35,817 bases of DNA from an uncultured bacterium. Its GTDB lineage: Bacteria; Bacillota; Clostridia; TANB77; CAG-508. Positions 23,976 to 31,658 of this stretch are shown here, piece by piece. The stretch is from the NCBI GenBank assembly GCA_905215615.1, contig CAJMQM010000004.1:1-35817 (forward strand). The letters run 5' to 3'. How positions within the stretch are numbered: the first letter of the stretch is position 1; every line of letters starts with the position of its first letter. The notes beneath the pieces are model-generated. The model was not told where the DNA came from and ran no database searches. It saw nothing but the letters and a program-made list of their open reading frames with translations. The position numbers were made by a program, and so were the translations under genes.

Positions 23976-24104
23976 TTCTTCCTCCTATAATTTTATTTTT
24001 ATTTCGTTTACAAGTATATTTATATTACATTTATTGGAAATTGTCTATACTTTTCATCAAATTCAAATCACTTCTCGTCGAGCGTTTTCAAGGTTTTTCG
24101 TCAT

Positions 24105-24878
24105 TTATTTCATATATATTCTATCAATTCTTTCAGTTCGACAATTTTCGTCATTTATATCTACTATTACACCACACAAAATACACTCTCCATCTGCTAG
24201 CTTATATCTTTCTGGAAGTGATGTAACAAATCTTTTTAATGATGCTTCAACATCCATGCCTATAACAGATTTTTTAGGTCCTGTCATACCTAAGTCGGTT
24301 ATATATGCTGTACCTTTTTCTGTAACTTCTTCATCTGCTGTTTGAACATGTGTATGAGTTCCAAAAATTAAATTTGCTCTTCCATCTAAATAATATTTCA
24401 TTGCTATTTTTTCTGCAGTAGCTTCTGCATGAAAATCTACTATTATAATGTCTACTTTATCTGAAATTTTATTAATAATTTTGTCCACTACTAAAAATGG
24501 ATTTTCAGATAGTATTCCCATGTCTGTTCTTCCAATTAAATCTATTACAGCTACTTTTTTTCCTTTACACTCATAAATTCCATAGCCATGTCCTGGTACA
24601 CCTTCTGAGTAATTGGCTGGTCTTACAATTATAGGACTACTAGCAAATTCAAAAATGTCCTTTTTAGCCCATGTATGGTTTCCCATAGTTATCGCATCTA
24701 TTTTTAGTTTTTGTAGTTCATTAAAGTTTTTAAATGTAAGCCCCATACCCCCTGATGTATTTTCAGCGTTTACTACAACAAAGTCTATATTTTTTTCTTC
24801 TTTTAGTTTTGGTAAGGTTTCTTTTAATTTTTCAAGTCCACCTTCTCCAACAATATCTCCTATTGCTAAAATTTTCAA
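24105..24878 (-). CDS. ymdB: YmdB-type metallophosphoesterase
   Basis: Dinuclear-metal phosphodiesterase acting on cyclic nucleotides in vitro; in B. subtilis it sets the balance between biofilm and motile states. The 257 residues contain every metal ligand block: GDIVGEGG near the start, NAENTSGG (about 38-45), MGNHTW (about 65-70), DFHAEATAEK (about 148-157), and FGTHTHVQTADE (about 172-183). The start is TTG at 24878 with a perfect AAGGAGG 7 nt upstream, and MKILAIGDIVG is the family N-terminus. It lies downstream of the rny terminator, so it needs its own promoter; a candidate lies 60-90 bp upstream. Confidence 0.95.
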   Translation of the reverse strand: MKILAIGDIVGEGGLEKLKETLPKLKEEKNIDFVVVNAENTSGGMGLTFKNFNELQKLKIDAITMGNHTWAKKDIFEFASSPIIVRPANYSEGVPGHGYGIYECKGKKVAVIDLIGRTDMGILSENPFLVVDKIINKISDKVDIIIVDFHAEATAEKIAMKYYLDGRANLIFGTHTHVQTADEEVTEKGTAYITDLGMTGPKKSVIGMDVEASLKRFVTSLPERYKLADGECILCGVIVDINDENCRTERIDRIYMK

Positions 24879-24937
24879 TTTTAATCCTCCTTAATTAGTC
24901 TTGTTCTTCTAGTTTTATCTTATCACCTTCGTTACAT

Positions 24938-24966
24938 ATGATACTATATTTTTTAAAATTAAGCAA
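24938..24966 (-). promoter_or_regulatory. Candidate promoter of ymdB inside an inverted repeat
   Basis: Minus strand: TTGCTT (24966-24961), 17-nt spacer, TATCAT (24943-24938). It is bracketed by a 7-bp inverted repeat, TTCGTTA (24928-24934) and TAACGAA (24973-24979). Confidence 0.45.
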
Positions 24967-24998
24967 TATTATTAACGAACAAAAGAAATATGATTAAT

Positions 24999-25043
24999 AA
25001 AAAAACAAGCTATATAAGATAAAATCTTTATATAACTTGTTTT
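24999..25043 (-). terminator. Intrinsic terminator of rny
   Basis: A 16-bp stem (AAAACAAGTTATATAA / TTATATAGCTTGTTTT with one G-U) and 10-nt loop, ending in T residues on the minus strand, 29 nt after the rny stop. Confidence 0.88.
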
Positions 25044-25072
25044 ACGTGTGGAAATTAGATGCAATTTCCTAT

Positions 25073-26614
25073 TTATTTTGCATAATCAACTACTCTAGTT
25101 TCTCTTATTAAGTTTATTTTTATTTGACCTGGGTATTCCATTTCGTCTTCAACGCTCTTAGCTACATCTTTAGCTAGAAGTGTCATTTTATCATCTGAAA
25201 TTTTATCAGGTTTAACAATAATCCTTATTTCTCTACCTGCTTGAATTGCAAATGATTTTTCTACCCCTTCAAATGAGTCTGCAATTTTTTCTAGCTCTTC
25301 TAGTCTTTTAATATAAGTTTCTAATGTTTCTCTTCTTGCACCTGGTCTAGATGCTGAAATTGCATCTGCTGCTTGTACTAAAACAGCTTCTATTGTTTGT
25401 GGTTCAACATCTCCATGATGTGCTTCTACTGCATTTATAACATTTGCATTTTCTTTATATTTCTTAAGAACTTCTACACCAATTTCAACATGTGTTCCTT
25501 CCATATCGTGGTCTAGAGCTTTTCCTATATCATGCAAAAGTCCTGCACGTCTAGCTAATTTAGGATCTAATCCTAATTCTTCTGCCATTATTCTAGCAAG
25601 GTTAGAAACTTCGATTGAGTGGTTTAATACATTTTGTCCATAGCTTGTTCTATATTTTAATTTTCCTAATAGTTTTATTATATCTGGATGAAGTCCTATA
25701 ACTCCTGTTTCCATTATAGCTCTTTCTCCTGCTTCTTTTATAATTTCAGAAACTTCCTCTTTTGCTTTTTCTACCATTTCTTCGATTTTAGCAGGATGTA
25801 TTCTACCATCTTCAATAAGCTTTTCAAGTGCGATTTTAGCCACTTCTCTTCTTAATGGGTCAAAGCCAGAAATAACTACTGCTTCTGGTGTGTCGTCTAT
25901 AATTAAGTCTATTCCTGTTAAAGTTTCTAGGGCTTTTATATTTCTTCCTTCTCTACCAATAATTCTTCCTTTCATTTCATCATTTGGAAGAGCTACTATT
26001 GATACTGTTGTTTCAGAAGTATGGTCTGCTGCACATTTTTGAATTGCATAACCAATTAATTCCCTTGCTTTTTTGTCTGATTCTTCTTTTAATTCTGTTT
26101 CTTTTTCTCTTACTAATTGTGCTTTTTCAGCAGTAAGTTTTTTGTCCATTTCAGAAAGTAAAATTTGTTTTGCTTCTTCTTTGTTTAATCCAGAAATTCT
26201 TTGTAATTCTTTAAGTTGCTTCTCTATTGTTTCATTTAAGTTTTGTTTTCTTTGTAAAATTTCTTTTTCTTGATTTTCTAAGTCTTTTTCTTTGTTTTCA
26301 ATCTTTTCGATTTTTCTTTCCAAATTTTCTTCTTTTTGGATTAATCTTCTTTCTTGACTCTGTACTTCGCCTCTTCTTTCTCTAATCTCTTGATCTAATT
26401 CATTTCTTGCGTTCATAATCTCTTCTTTTGCCTTGATGATTTCTTCTTTTTTCTTATTTTCTGCTTCTACACTAGCCATATCTAATATTTTTTTAGCTTC
26501 GGCTTCGGCACTTTTCATCTTAGATTCAGCAAGTTTTTTTCTAATAAACATACCTACAAATGTAAATATAACTGCTGAGATTAGAAAAACGGCAATATTG
26601 ATTATTATATCCAT
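25073..26614 (-). CDS. rny: Ribonuclease Y
   Basis: Membrane-bound endoribonuclease that starts mRNA decay in Firmicutes. The 513-residue protein has an N-terminal membrane helix (IIINIAVFLISAVIFTFVG), a long charged coiled coil (about 30-170, Glu/Lys/Gln-rich), and a KH domain with GRIIGREGRNIKALE (about 210-225). The HD domain follows with LLHDIGKALDHDMEGTH (about 355-375), then the conserved C-terminus GQIKINLIRETRVVDYAK. GAGGTG lies about 11 nt before the ATG. A near-consensus promoter lies about 100 bp upstream. Of the gene-free stretch 26615-26962, the part beyond this promoter holds only the xerD terminator and AT-rich sequence. Confidence 0.98.
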   Translation of the reverse strand: MDIIINIAVFLISAVIFTFVGMFIRKKLAESKMKSAEAEAKKILDMASVEAENKKKEEIIKAKEEIMNARNELDQEIRERRGEVQSQERRLIQKEENLERKIEKIENKEKDLENQEKEILQRKQNLNETIEKQLKELQRISGLNKEEAKQILLSEMDKKLTAEKAQLVREKETELKEESDKKARELIGYAIQKCAADHTSETTVSIVALPNDEMKGRIIGREGRNIKALETLTGIDLIIDDTPEAVVISGFDPLRREVAKIALEKLIEDGRIHPAKIEEMVEKAKEEVSEIIKEAGERAIMETGVIGLHPDIIKLLGKLKYRTSYGQNVLNHSIEVSNLARIMAEELGLDPKLARRAGLLHDIGKALDHDMEGTHVEIGVEVLKKYKENANVINAVEAHHGDVEPQTIEAVLVQAADAISASRPGARRETLETYIKRLEELEKIADSFEGVEKSFAIQAGREIRIIVKPDKISDDKMTLLAKDVAKSVEDEMEYPGQIKINLIRETRVVDYAK

Positions 26615-26712
26615 AATCTTTTTTGCACCTCTTTCTATTAAATTTTCAATGTACCATAAATATATATAACAAATTATTATTTGTACTAAAATATATTTTT
26701 GTCTACATTATT

Positions 26713-26741
26713 ATTTTATATGTATTATTGTAAACTGTCAA
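26713..26741 (-). promoter_or_regulatory. Sigma-A promoter of rny
   Basis: Minus strand: perfect TTGACA (26741-26736), 17-nt spacer, TAAAAT (26718-26713). Confidence 0.8.
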
Positions 26742-26868
26742 GTAGTTTTTTTCACAAATAAGAATAATATTTTTCATACTAAATATATTAATTTTACATA
26801 ATTAAATGTATTTCTGTGACATCTTTTACACATTTTTTGCGAAGTACATTTATATAAAAAACTTTCCT

Positions 26869-26943
26869 AAAAAAACGCTAAGAGAAATATCTAACCAAAT
26901 CTAAAGTTAAACACTTTTCGATTCGGTTAGATATTTCTCTTAG
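26869..26943 (-). terminator. Very long intrinsic terminator of xerD
   Basis: A 24-bp stem (26878-26901 with 26920-26943, single G-U on the minus strand) and 18-nt loop, followed by CG and seven T residues, 19 nt after the xerD stop. Confidence 0.88.
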
Positions 26944-26962
26944 TATTTATATATTATTTAGA

Positions 26963-27844
26963 TTAAGCTCTTGGGTGACTTTTCTTATATATATCTTTTA
27001 ATTCTGGGTCTTGGAACTGAACATATACTTGTGTTGAAGAAATATCTGAGTGTCCAAGCATTGTTTGTATTGACTTTAAGTCTGCACCATTTTGTAATAA
27101 ATGTGTTGCAAAAGAGTGTCTTAAAACATGTGGTGTTATATCTTTTGCAATATGTGCTTGCTCTTTATAATATTTTATTATTTTCCAAAATCCTTGTCTT
27201 GTTAATCTTTTACCGTTTGTATTAACAAATAAAGCTTGTTCTTCTTCGTTTTTAATTATAACTGGTCTTGCTTCTTCCATATATTCTTTTAATGCTTTTA
27301 AAGACATAGTTCCTATTGGAATATTTCTTTGTTTTTTGCCACTATTACATGTAACAAAACCTTCACTTAAATTTACATCTTCTACATTTAAAGAAATAAT
27401 TTCTGTTACTCTCATACCTGTAGCATATGCAAATTCAAGCATTGCTTTATCTCTAGTTCCTTTTAAATCAACGTCCTTTGGTTGTTCTAAAAGTAACTCT
27501 ACTTCTTGTGATGTTAATACACTAGGTGCTTTCTTTTCTACTTTTGGTGATTGTATTCCATCTGTTGGGTCATGTTTTACTTTTTTTATTCTTAATAAAA
27601 ATTGATAAAATGACCTTATAGATGCTAAATTTCTAGAAATAGTAGAGGTTTTCTTTCCCATCTCTTGTAAAGCTTTTAAATATTCTTGTAAATCTTCCCC
27701 ATTTACTTTTAGGTAGTTAATTTTGTTGTTTTGAATATAATCTCTGTATTGTTCAATATCTCTTCTGTATGATTGTAATGTGTTATCAGACAACTTTTTG
27801 TCGTCACGAAGAAATTCCAAAAATAATTTTATATGTTTTTCCAT
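26963..27844 (-). CDS. xerD: Tyrosine recombinase XerD
   Basis: Resolves chromosome dimers at dif with a partner recombinase. The 293-residue protein has the N-terminal SAM-like core-binding domain (SDNTLQSYRRDIEQYRDYI; TISRNLASIRSFYQFL) and the catalytic domain. All active-site residues are visible: Arg in ATGMR (about 145), Lys in NSGKKQR (about 170), HVLRH (His about 238, Arg about 241), LGHSD (His about 264) and the nucleophilic Tyr in STQVYVQ (about 273). GGGGAG precedes the ATG. Its position next to spoIIM matches Bacillus ripX/xerD, so this is the housekeeping enzyme and not a mobile-element integrase. Confidence 0.95.
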   Translation of the reverse strand: MEKHIKLFLEFLRDDKKLSDNTLQSYRRDIEQYRDYIQNNKINYLKVNGEDLQEYLKALQEMGKKTSTISRNLASIRSFYQFLLRIKKVKHDPTDGIQSPKVEKKAPSVLTSQEVELLLEQPKDVDLKGTRDKAMLEFAYATGMRVTEIISLNVEDVNLSEGFVTCNSGKKQRNIPIGTMSLKALKEYMEEARPVIIKNEEEQALFVNTNGKRLTRQGFWKIIKYYKEQAHIAKDITPHVLRHSFATHLLQNGADLKSIQTMLGHSDISSTQVYVQFQDPELKDIYKKSHPRA

Positions 27845-27923
27845 TTCAGCTCCCCTATCCCTTTAAATATTATGCCGTATGTAATATAACTTTAAAAAAG
27901 AATTTACATAAATCACTTTATAT

Positions 27924-27952
27924 GTTATATCAAATTACGTCAAAAATGTAAA
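27924..27952 (-). promoter_or_regulatory. Candidate promoter of xerD
   Basis: Minus strand: TTTACA (27952-27947), 17-nt spacer, TATAAC (27929-27924). Both are 5 of 6 matches. Confidence 0.55.
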
Positions 27953-27976
27953 GATGTTTTTACTATTTTTTTATTT

Positions 27977-28630
27977 TTATTGTTGAAATAATCCTATTAT
28001 CATTTGTAACAAACTGGTAGAAATATATGTTTCAATTAATGATGCTATAATTAACATAATTAATATTAATACCGAAGATATTGTATGTCTTATTATTTCT
28101 ATTTTTACGTTTTCTCGTCTTCTATCTTTTATTATAGATTTATATAATTTTAGCCCACTTACAGCAAGTGATAAAATACATGGTATTATTATTATATTCT
28201 GCAATAACATGGCTGAAAGAAAAAATATAGTTCCATTGCTAGTTCCATATGTAAATGTTAATGCTAAAACAGTATAGCCTATGCAAAAACCTCTATAACC
28301 AACTATTCCAAGTACAATTGGTATTCCTATAACTGTAGAACCTGCAAACCACATTATAATACATAATATTGCATTTTTCCAAATTGATGTTGTAAGTAAC
28401 TCCCCTTTATCTATTGTATAACCGTCTTTTAAAGAATTTGTAAAAGTAGTTATATATGTACTTATCTCACCTTTTTGCGAATCATCTATATTGTTTATAA
28501 ATATAATTGATAATGCAATTCCAAGCATAAATATAATTGCCACAAAAATATAACTTCTTATGTTCTCAATAAAATAATTTGTAATTGCCGTTAAAATTCT
28601 TCTATTTTTCTTTGTTTTTGTATTTCTCAC
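27977..28630 (-). CDS. spoIIM: Stage II sporulation protein M
   Basis: Mother-cell membrane protein that scaffolds SpoIID and SpoIIP, the peptidoglycan hydrolases driving forespore engulfment. The 217-residue protein has about five membrane helices. Conserved segments of this family are the N-terminal RSYIFVAIIFMLGIALSIIF, the central IWKNAILCIIMWFAGSTVIG and PIVLGIVGYRGFCIGYTVL. The start is GTG at 28630 with AGGAGG 6 nt upstream. It lies between endonuclease Q and xerD, as in Bacillus. A sigma-E promoter would be expected in 28631-28747, but I cannot name one. Confidence 0.95.
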   Translation of the reverse strand: MRNTKTKKNRRILTAITNYFIENIRSYIFVAIIFMLGIALSIIFINNIDDSQKGEISTYITTFTNSLKDGYTIDKGELLTTSIWKNAILCIIMWFAGSTVIGIPIVLGIVGYRGFCIGYTVLALTFTYGTSNGTIFFLSAMLLQNIIIIPCILSLAVSGLKLYKSIIKDRRRENVKIEIIRHTISSVLILIMLIIASLIETYISTSLLQMIIGLFQQ

Positions 28631-28747
28631 ACCGTTCCTCCTACTGCAAGTTTATACATAATGTCTATTCTATAATGTGAGATTTAGAACTGTAAATTTA
28701 GTTATATTTTAAAATTATAATTTAATTTTTAATTATGCAACTATAAT

Positions 28748-29941
28748 TTAGCCTACCGTTAACTTTCCATATACTCCGCCACCGCCAGACTGAATATGCA
28801 TTTTTCCAGTTCTAGCATATTCAATTGCTTTAGCATTTTTTTCTCCTACAACTGCTTCTATATCATCTTCTGAAAGCTTGTGTAAAATATTCATTTCTGT
28901 TTCAAAACTATCTAATAGCTTATCTATTGTTTTTGCGCCTAAACCTGGTACAAATGTTAAAGGTATTTGGTATATGTATGGCGGTCTATTTTCTGGGCTT
29001 TTTGTTTCTGGTTTATCTTTTATTATTTCTATTCTGTCAAAAACTCCCATTACAACTTTACTGCTATCACATGTATCACATTTTGTAACTGGTGGCTTTC
29101 CTTCAATTGGCTTATTGCAAAGTTCACAATAAGTTCTATGATATTTACCAAGCTTTGGATCTAACCCATAATTTGCTAAGATTTTTCTTCCATCCTCATT
29201 TTTTAAAGCTTTTACAAGTTCCTTAAAGCTTATATCTTCCATAAGAATTTTATTATACTCTCTTGCTATTTTAGGAAGTGAGTGTGCATCTGAATCTGTA
29301 ATAAAAGTTCTCGTTTCCAACTCTGATATTTCATCTGCCAAGAAAGTATCTGCACTTAAGCCTAATTCCACTGCAAATATTTTCTCGAATTTGTCTTTAA
29401 ATATTCTTTCTAGCCTTTTTGTACAATTTCCATAAAAACTTTTATATGGTGTAAATATATGTGCTGGGACTAAAATTCCATTATGTTTTTCCACTATATC
29501 TACTAAGTCATATGCTGATATTCTTGCTCTTTGTGTGCTAAGTGTTATATTCTTTATATAATTTGACATTTCTTTTGAAAATTCTTTTATATCTTTTAGT
29601 GTTGGAAAATAACATAAGTTATGTGCACTTCCTGTTTTCCCATCTTCATTTACTTCTGATGTTTCTACTTCACTGCCTAGAATTATACAAACTTTATCTT
29701 TATATATAATTCCTCCATCTTCTATTTCGTATGCTTCACCATTTTTTAAAAAGTTTTCTATATCTTCTATAACATAAGGTGATGCACAGTCTATTATTCC
29801 TACCATTTGTATTCCTTTTCTGTCTGCACACTCTTTTGCTATATTAGCAAAATTCAATGACCTAGCCGCTGTTATTTTTATTGGTTTTCCATTTTCACTT
29901 CTTCCTATATGTACATGTAAATCTGCAAATATTTCTCTCAT
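28748..29941 (-). CDS. Endonuclease Q (YqxK-like PHP endonuclease)
   Basis: EndoQ cuts DNA 5' of deaminated bases (uracil, hypoxanthine) and abasic sites; characterised members are from Thermococcales and some Bacillus. The 397-residue protein has the PHP metal motif ADLHVHIGRSENGK at the N-terminus, then GSEVETSE, PAHIFTPYKS and FITDSDAHSLPKIAREYN. A zinc finger (CELC and CDTC, 14 residues between) and a C-terminal helix-hairpin-helix (FVPGLGAKTIDKLL) follow, all in EndoQ order. The end is Gly-rich (SGGGGVYGKL). The ATG at 29941 has AAGGAG 10 nt upstream, and upstream codons do not align with the family. Neighbouring spoIIM is conserved with yqxK in Bacillus. Confidence 0.88.
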   Translation of the reverse strand: MREIFADLHVHIGRSENGKPIKITAARSLNFANIAKECADRKGIQMVGIIDCASPYVIEDIENFLKNGEAYEIEDGGIIYKDKVCIILGSEVETSEVNEDGKTGSAHNLCYFPTLKDIKEFSKEMSNYIKNITLSTQRARISAYDLVDIVEKHNGILVPAHIFTPYKSFYGNCTKRLERIFKDKFEKIFAVELGLSADTFLADEISELETRTFITDSDAHSLPKIAREYNKILMEDISFKELVKALKNEDGRKILANYGLDPKLGKYHRTYCELCNKPIEGKPPVTKCDTCDSSKVVMGVFDRIEIIKDKPETKSPENRPPYIYQIPLTFVPGLGAKTIDKLLDSFETEMNILHKLSEDDIEAVVGEKNAKAIEYARTGKMHIQSGGGGVYGKLTVG

Positions 29942-29972
29942 ATTTTTAGCACTCCTTATTAAAAATTCCAAC

Positions 29973-30012
29973 AAAAAAGATTGGGTCTATATTAAACCAC
30001 ATCCAATCTTTT
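29973..30012 (-). terminator. Intrinsic terminator of the HD-GYP-like dicistron
   Basis: Stem AAAAGATTGG / CCAATCTTTT with an 18-nt loop; on the minus strand the 3' arm continues into TTTTTT, 13 nt after the stop codon of the 101-aa gene. Confidence 0.82.
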
Positions 30013-30025
30013 GTTTTACAATATA

Positions 30026-30331
30026 TTATCTTCCTTCGTCTCTTACAGATGAATCTTCTCTAGACACATTACCTGCAACAGAATTAGCACCATGATTTTC
30101 CATGTCATAGTTTCTATCGAAATGACGTCTTAATTCCTCACCTGTAACTATTCTATTTCCTTCTTGCTTAAAACTTAAGCTTTCAGTTTTTTCTTTGTGT
30201 TCTGCTATCTTTTCTTTTGCATTTGTATAAAATGTTGTTGCACGCATTGCACCATTTTTTGTATCTTTTAGTTCTAGTTCTGCATTAAATATACGTTTAG
30301 CTTCACTAATAATTCCATTCATATTATTCAT
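30026..30331 (-). CDS. Unknown small soluble protein, 101 aa
   Basis: No family recognised. The protein is charged and probably helical in its first two thirds (ISEAKRIFNAELELKD; TNAKEKIAEHKEKTESL). It ends in a polar, glycine- and serine-bearing tail (NSVAGNVSREDSSVRDEGR) that looks disordered. There is no signal peptide or membrane segment. Its ATG overlaps the TGA of the upstream gene as ATGA, and GGAGG lies 10 nt upstream, so it is translationally coupled to the HD-GYP-like protein and likely works with it. A terminator follows directly. Confidence 0.75.
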   Translation of the reverse strand: MNNMNGIISEAKRIFNAELELKDTKNGAMRATTFYTNAKEKIAEHKEKTESLSFKQEGNRIVTGEELRRHFDRNYDMENHGANSVAGNVSREDSSVRDEGR

Positions 30332-30867
30332 ATAAGAACCGCCTCCATTTGATTTACAAAGTTTTTAAATTGCTCTAAATATCTATTTGGTTTATCTTTT
30401 AAGTTTCTATATTCTAATAAAACCAATGCTTCATCAACCTTGAACGCAATTCTTTCTGGTCTATCTAATAGCATACCTCCAAATTGGTCTACTAATTCTA
30501 AGAGGTCGCTTTCTTTTTCCCTATTTTCACTTATTGTATATCTGTTTACACCTTCACATATTCTACAAAATTTGTCTGGAAATCCTAATTCTGATAAATA
30601 TTCCGCTCCTTCTTTTGCATATAATTTTACTCTTGATAAATCTCCTGGAAGATTATTTTTTTTGCAGTTGCATAGTAAGCATGCTGTTATTACTTCGTTT
30701 TCATCTACATCTAATTTTGCATAGTCTAAAAATAATTTTAATAGTAGCGTCTTGAAGATAACAGAATTATCATAGAATATTCCTGTTTTTTTATTTAGAT
30801 AATATAAAATTTCTAATTTTCTGCTCCAGTTTCTCTCAGATAAAATATAGTCTGCAAATGTTTCCAT
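30328..30867 (-). CDS. Degenerate HD-GYP-like protein, probably catalytically dead
   Basis: The 179-residue cytosolic protein looks like an HD-GYP (cyclic-di-GMP phosphodiesterase class) domain without its active site. ITACLLCNCKKNNLPGDL stands where HD-GYP proteins have ALLHDIGK, so the HD pair is replaced by CN. EYLSELGFPDKFCRICEGVNRY matches the helix before the second histidine pair, but HH and GYP are missing. LLELVDQFGGMLLDRPERI corresponds to the ADxxDALTSDRPYR stretch. Resemblance is by eye, so the family call is an inference. GGGGG lies 4 nt before the ATG and a good promoter about 60 bp upstream. It is coupled to the 101-aa gene. Confidence 0.6.
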   Translation of the reverse strand: METFADYILSERNWSRKLEILYYLNKKTGIFYDNSVIFKTLLLKLFLDYAKLDVDENEVITACLLCNCKKNNLPGDLSRVKLYAKEGAEYLSELGFPDKFCRICEGVNRYTISENREKESDLLELVDQFGGMLLDRPERIAFKVDEALVLLEYRNLKDKPNRYLEQFKNFVNQMEAVLI

Positions 30868-30924
30868 ATTTCCCCCACAAAGGTTATTATTCTTATGTAA
30901 TTATTATATTAGTTTTCAAATAAA

Positions 30925-30953
30925 TTATATTGCAAAAAAATACCAAAATCAAC
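30925..30953 (-). promoter_or_regulatory. Sigma-A promoter of the HD-GYP-like dicistron
   Basis: Minus strand: TTGATT (30953-30948), 17-nt spacer, TATAAT (30930-30925). Confidence 0.7.
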
Positions 30954-30982
30954 AATGTTATACAAATGTCAAATAGTTGTAA

Positions 30983-31570
30983 TTATTTTGTAATATTGTT
31001 TAATTCTGGTATTTTTTCTAATTGCTTTTCCATTTGCTTTATATGGTCATCATTTAAGATAATATAATTACAATGTGATGTATAAAATTTATTTGGCTTT
31101 TGAGCATTTAATCTTTTGTTTGCATCGTCTTCTGATATTTTATCTCTTTTTACAATTCTGTTTAATTGGTCTCTTCTGTTTGTTGCAATAACTGCTATAG
31201 TTATGTCACACAACTTATCTAGTTTACACTCCATTAATAATGGTGCATCTATTGCGAAGTTTTTATTTTCTTTAAGTTTTTCTTCAACTTCTTTTCTAAT
31301 ATATTTAAAAGTACAACTATTTAATAAATGCCTTTTATCTCTATCTGAATATATAATGTTTGCTAGCTTCTTTCTGTTTAATGTTCCATTTTCATGTAAT
31401 ATTTCTTTTCCAAAGTTTGCAACAATTTCATTTAAATAATCTTTATCTGTGTCTGTTAGTTTTCTTGCTATTTTGTCTGCATCTATAATCTCTATATCAT
31501 ATTTTTCATTTAATATTTCGCAAGCTGTACTTTTTCCAGCTCCTGAGCTTCCTGTAATTCCAATAACCAT
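30983..31570 (-). CDS. coaE: Dephospho-CoA kinase
   Basis: Last step of coenzyme A synthesis: phosphorylates the 3'-OH of dephospho-CoA. The 195-residue protein has the P-loop GSSGAGKSTACEIL (7-20), the DADKIARKL segment, the conserved DAPLLMECKLDKLCD lid/CoA region and RLNAQ. The ATG at 31570 is the only start in reach: no ATG, GTG or TTG occurs in frame in the preceding stretch. The Shine-Dalgarno AAAGGAG is 32 nt upstream, with a perfect 8-bp hairpin between (see the separate entry). tmcAL lies 88 nt upstream on the same strand, so the pair may be co-transcribed. Confidence 0.95.
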   Translation of the reverse strand: MVIGITGSSGAGKSTACEILNEKYDIEIIDADKIARKLTDTDKDYLNEIVANFGKEILHENGTLNRKKLANIIYSDRDKRHLLNSCTFKYIRKEVEEKLKENKNFAIDAPLLMECKLDKLCDITIAVIATNRRDQLNRIVKRDKISEDDANKRLNAQKPNKFYTSHCNYIILNDDHIKQMEKQLEKIPELNNITK

Positions 31571-31609
31571 ATGACTAATTATATGATATTTGCTATCATA
31601 TGCTCCTTT
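31571..31609 (-). promoter_or_regulatory. Structured Shine-Dalgarno spacer of coaE
   Basis: On the minus strand AAAGGAG (31609-31603), 1 nt, then ATATGATA, loop GCAAA, TATCATAT (31601-31581), then 10 nt and the ATG at 31570. Total spacing is 32 nt, or 11 nt without the hairpin, the same numbers as at spoIIIAD though the sequences differ. A six-codon ORF (ATG in the 5' arm, TAA just after the hairpin) also lies here. Confidence 0.5.
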
Positions 31610-31658
31610 AATATATTTAGGTTTTTAAAAGGTAACCTATAAACTTTTTTCCAAAATA

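Noticed and set aside
24057..24098. A 13-codon ORF directly after ymdB (MTKNLENARREVI)
   Set aside because: It has no ribosome binding site and is very short, with nothing to support expression. The sequence partly echoes the end of ymdB and may be a decayed duplication.
26963..27844. Tyrosine recombinase as sign of a mobile element
   Set aside because: It has the full XerD architecture, sits beside spoIIM as in Bacillus, and no attachment repeats or cargo genes are nearby.
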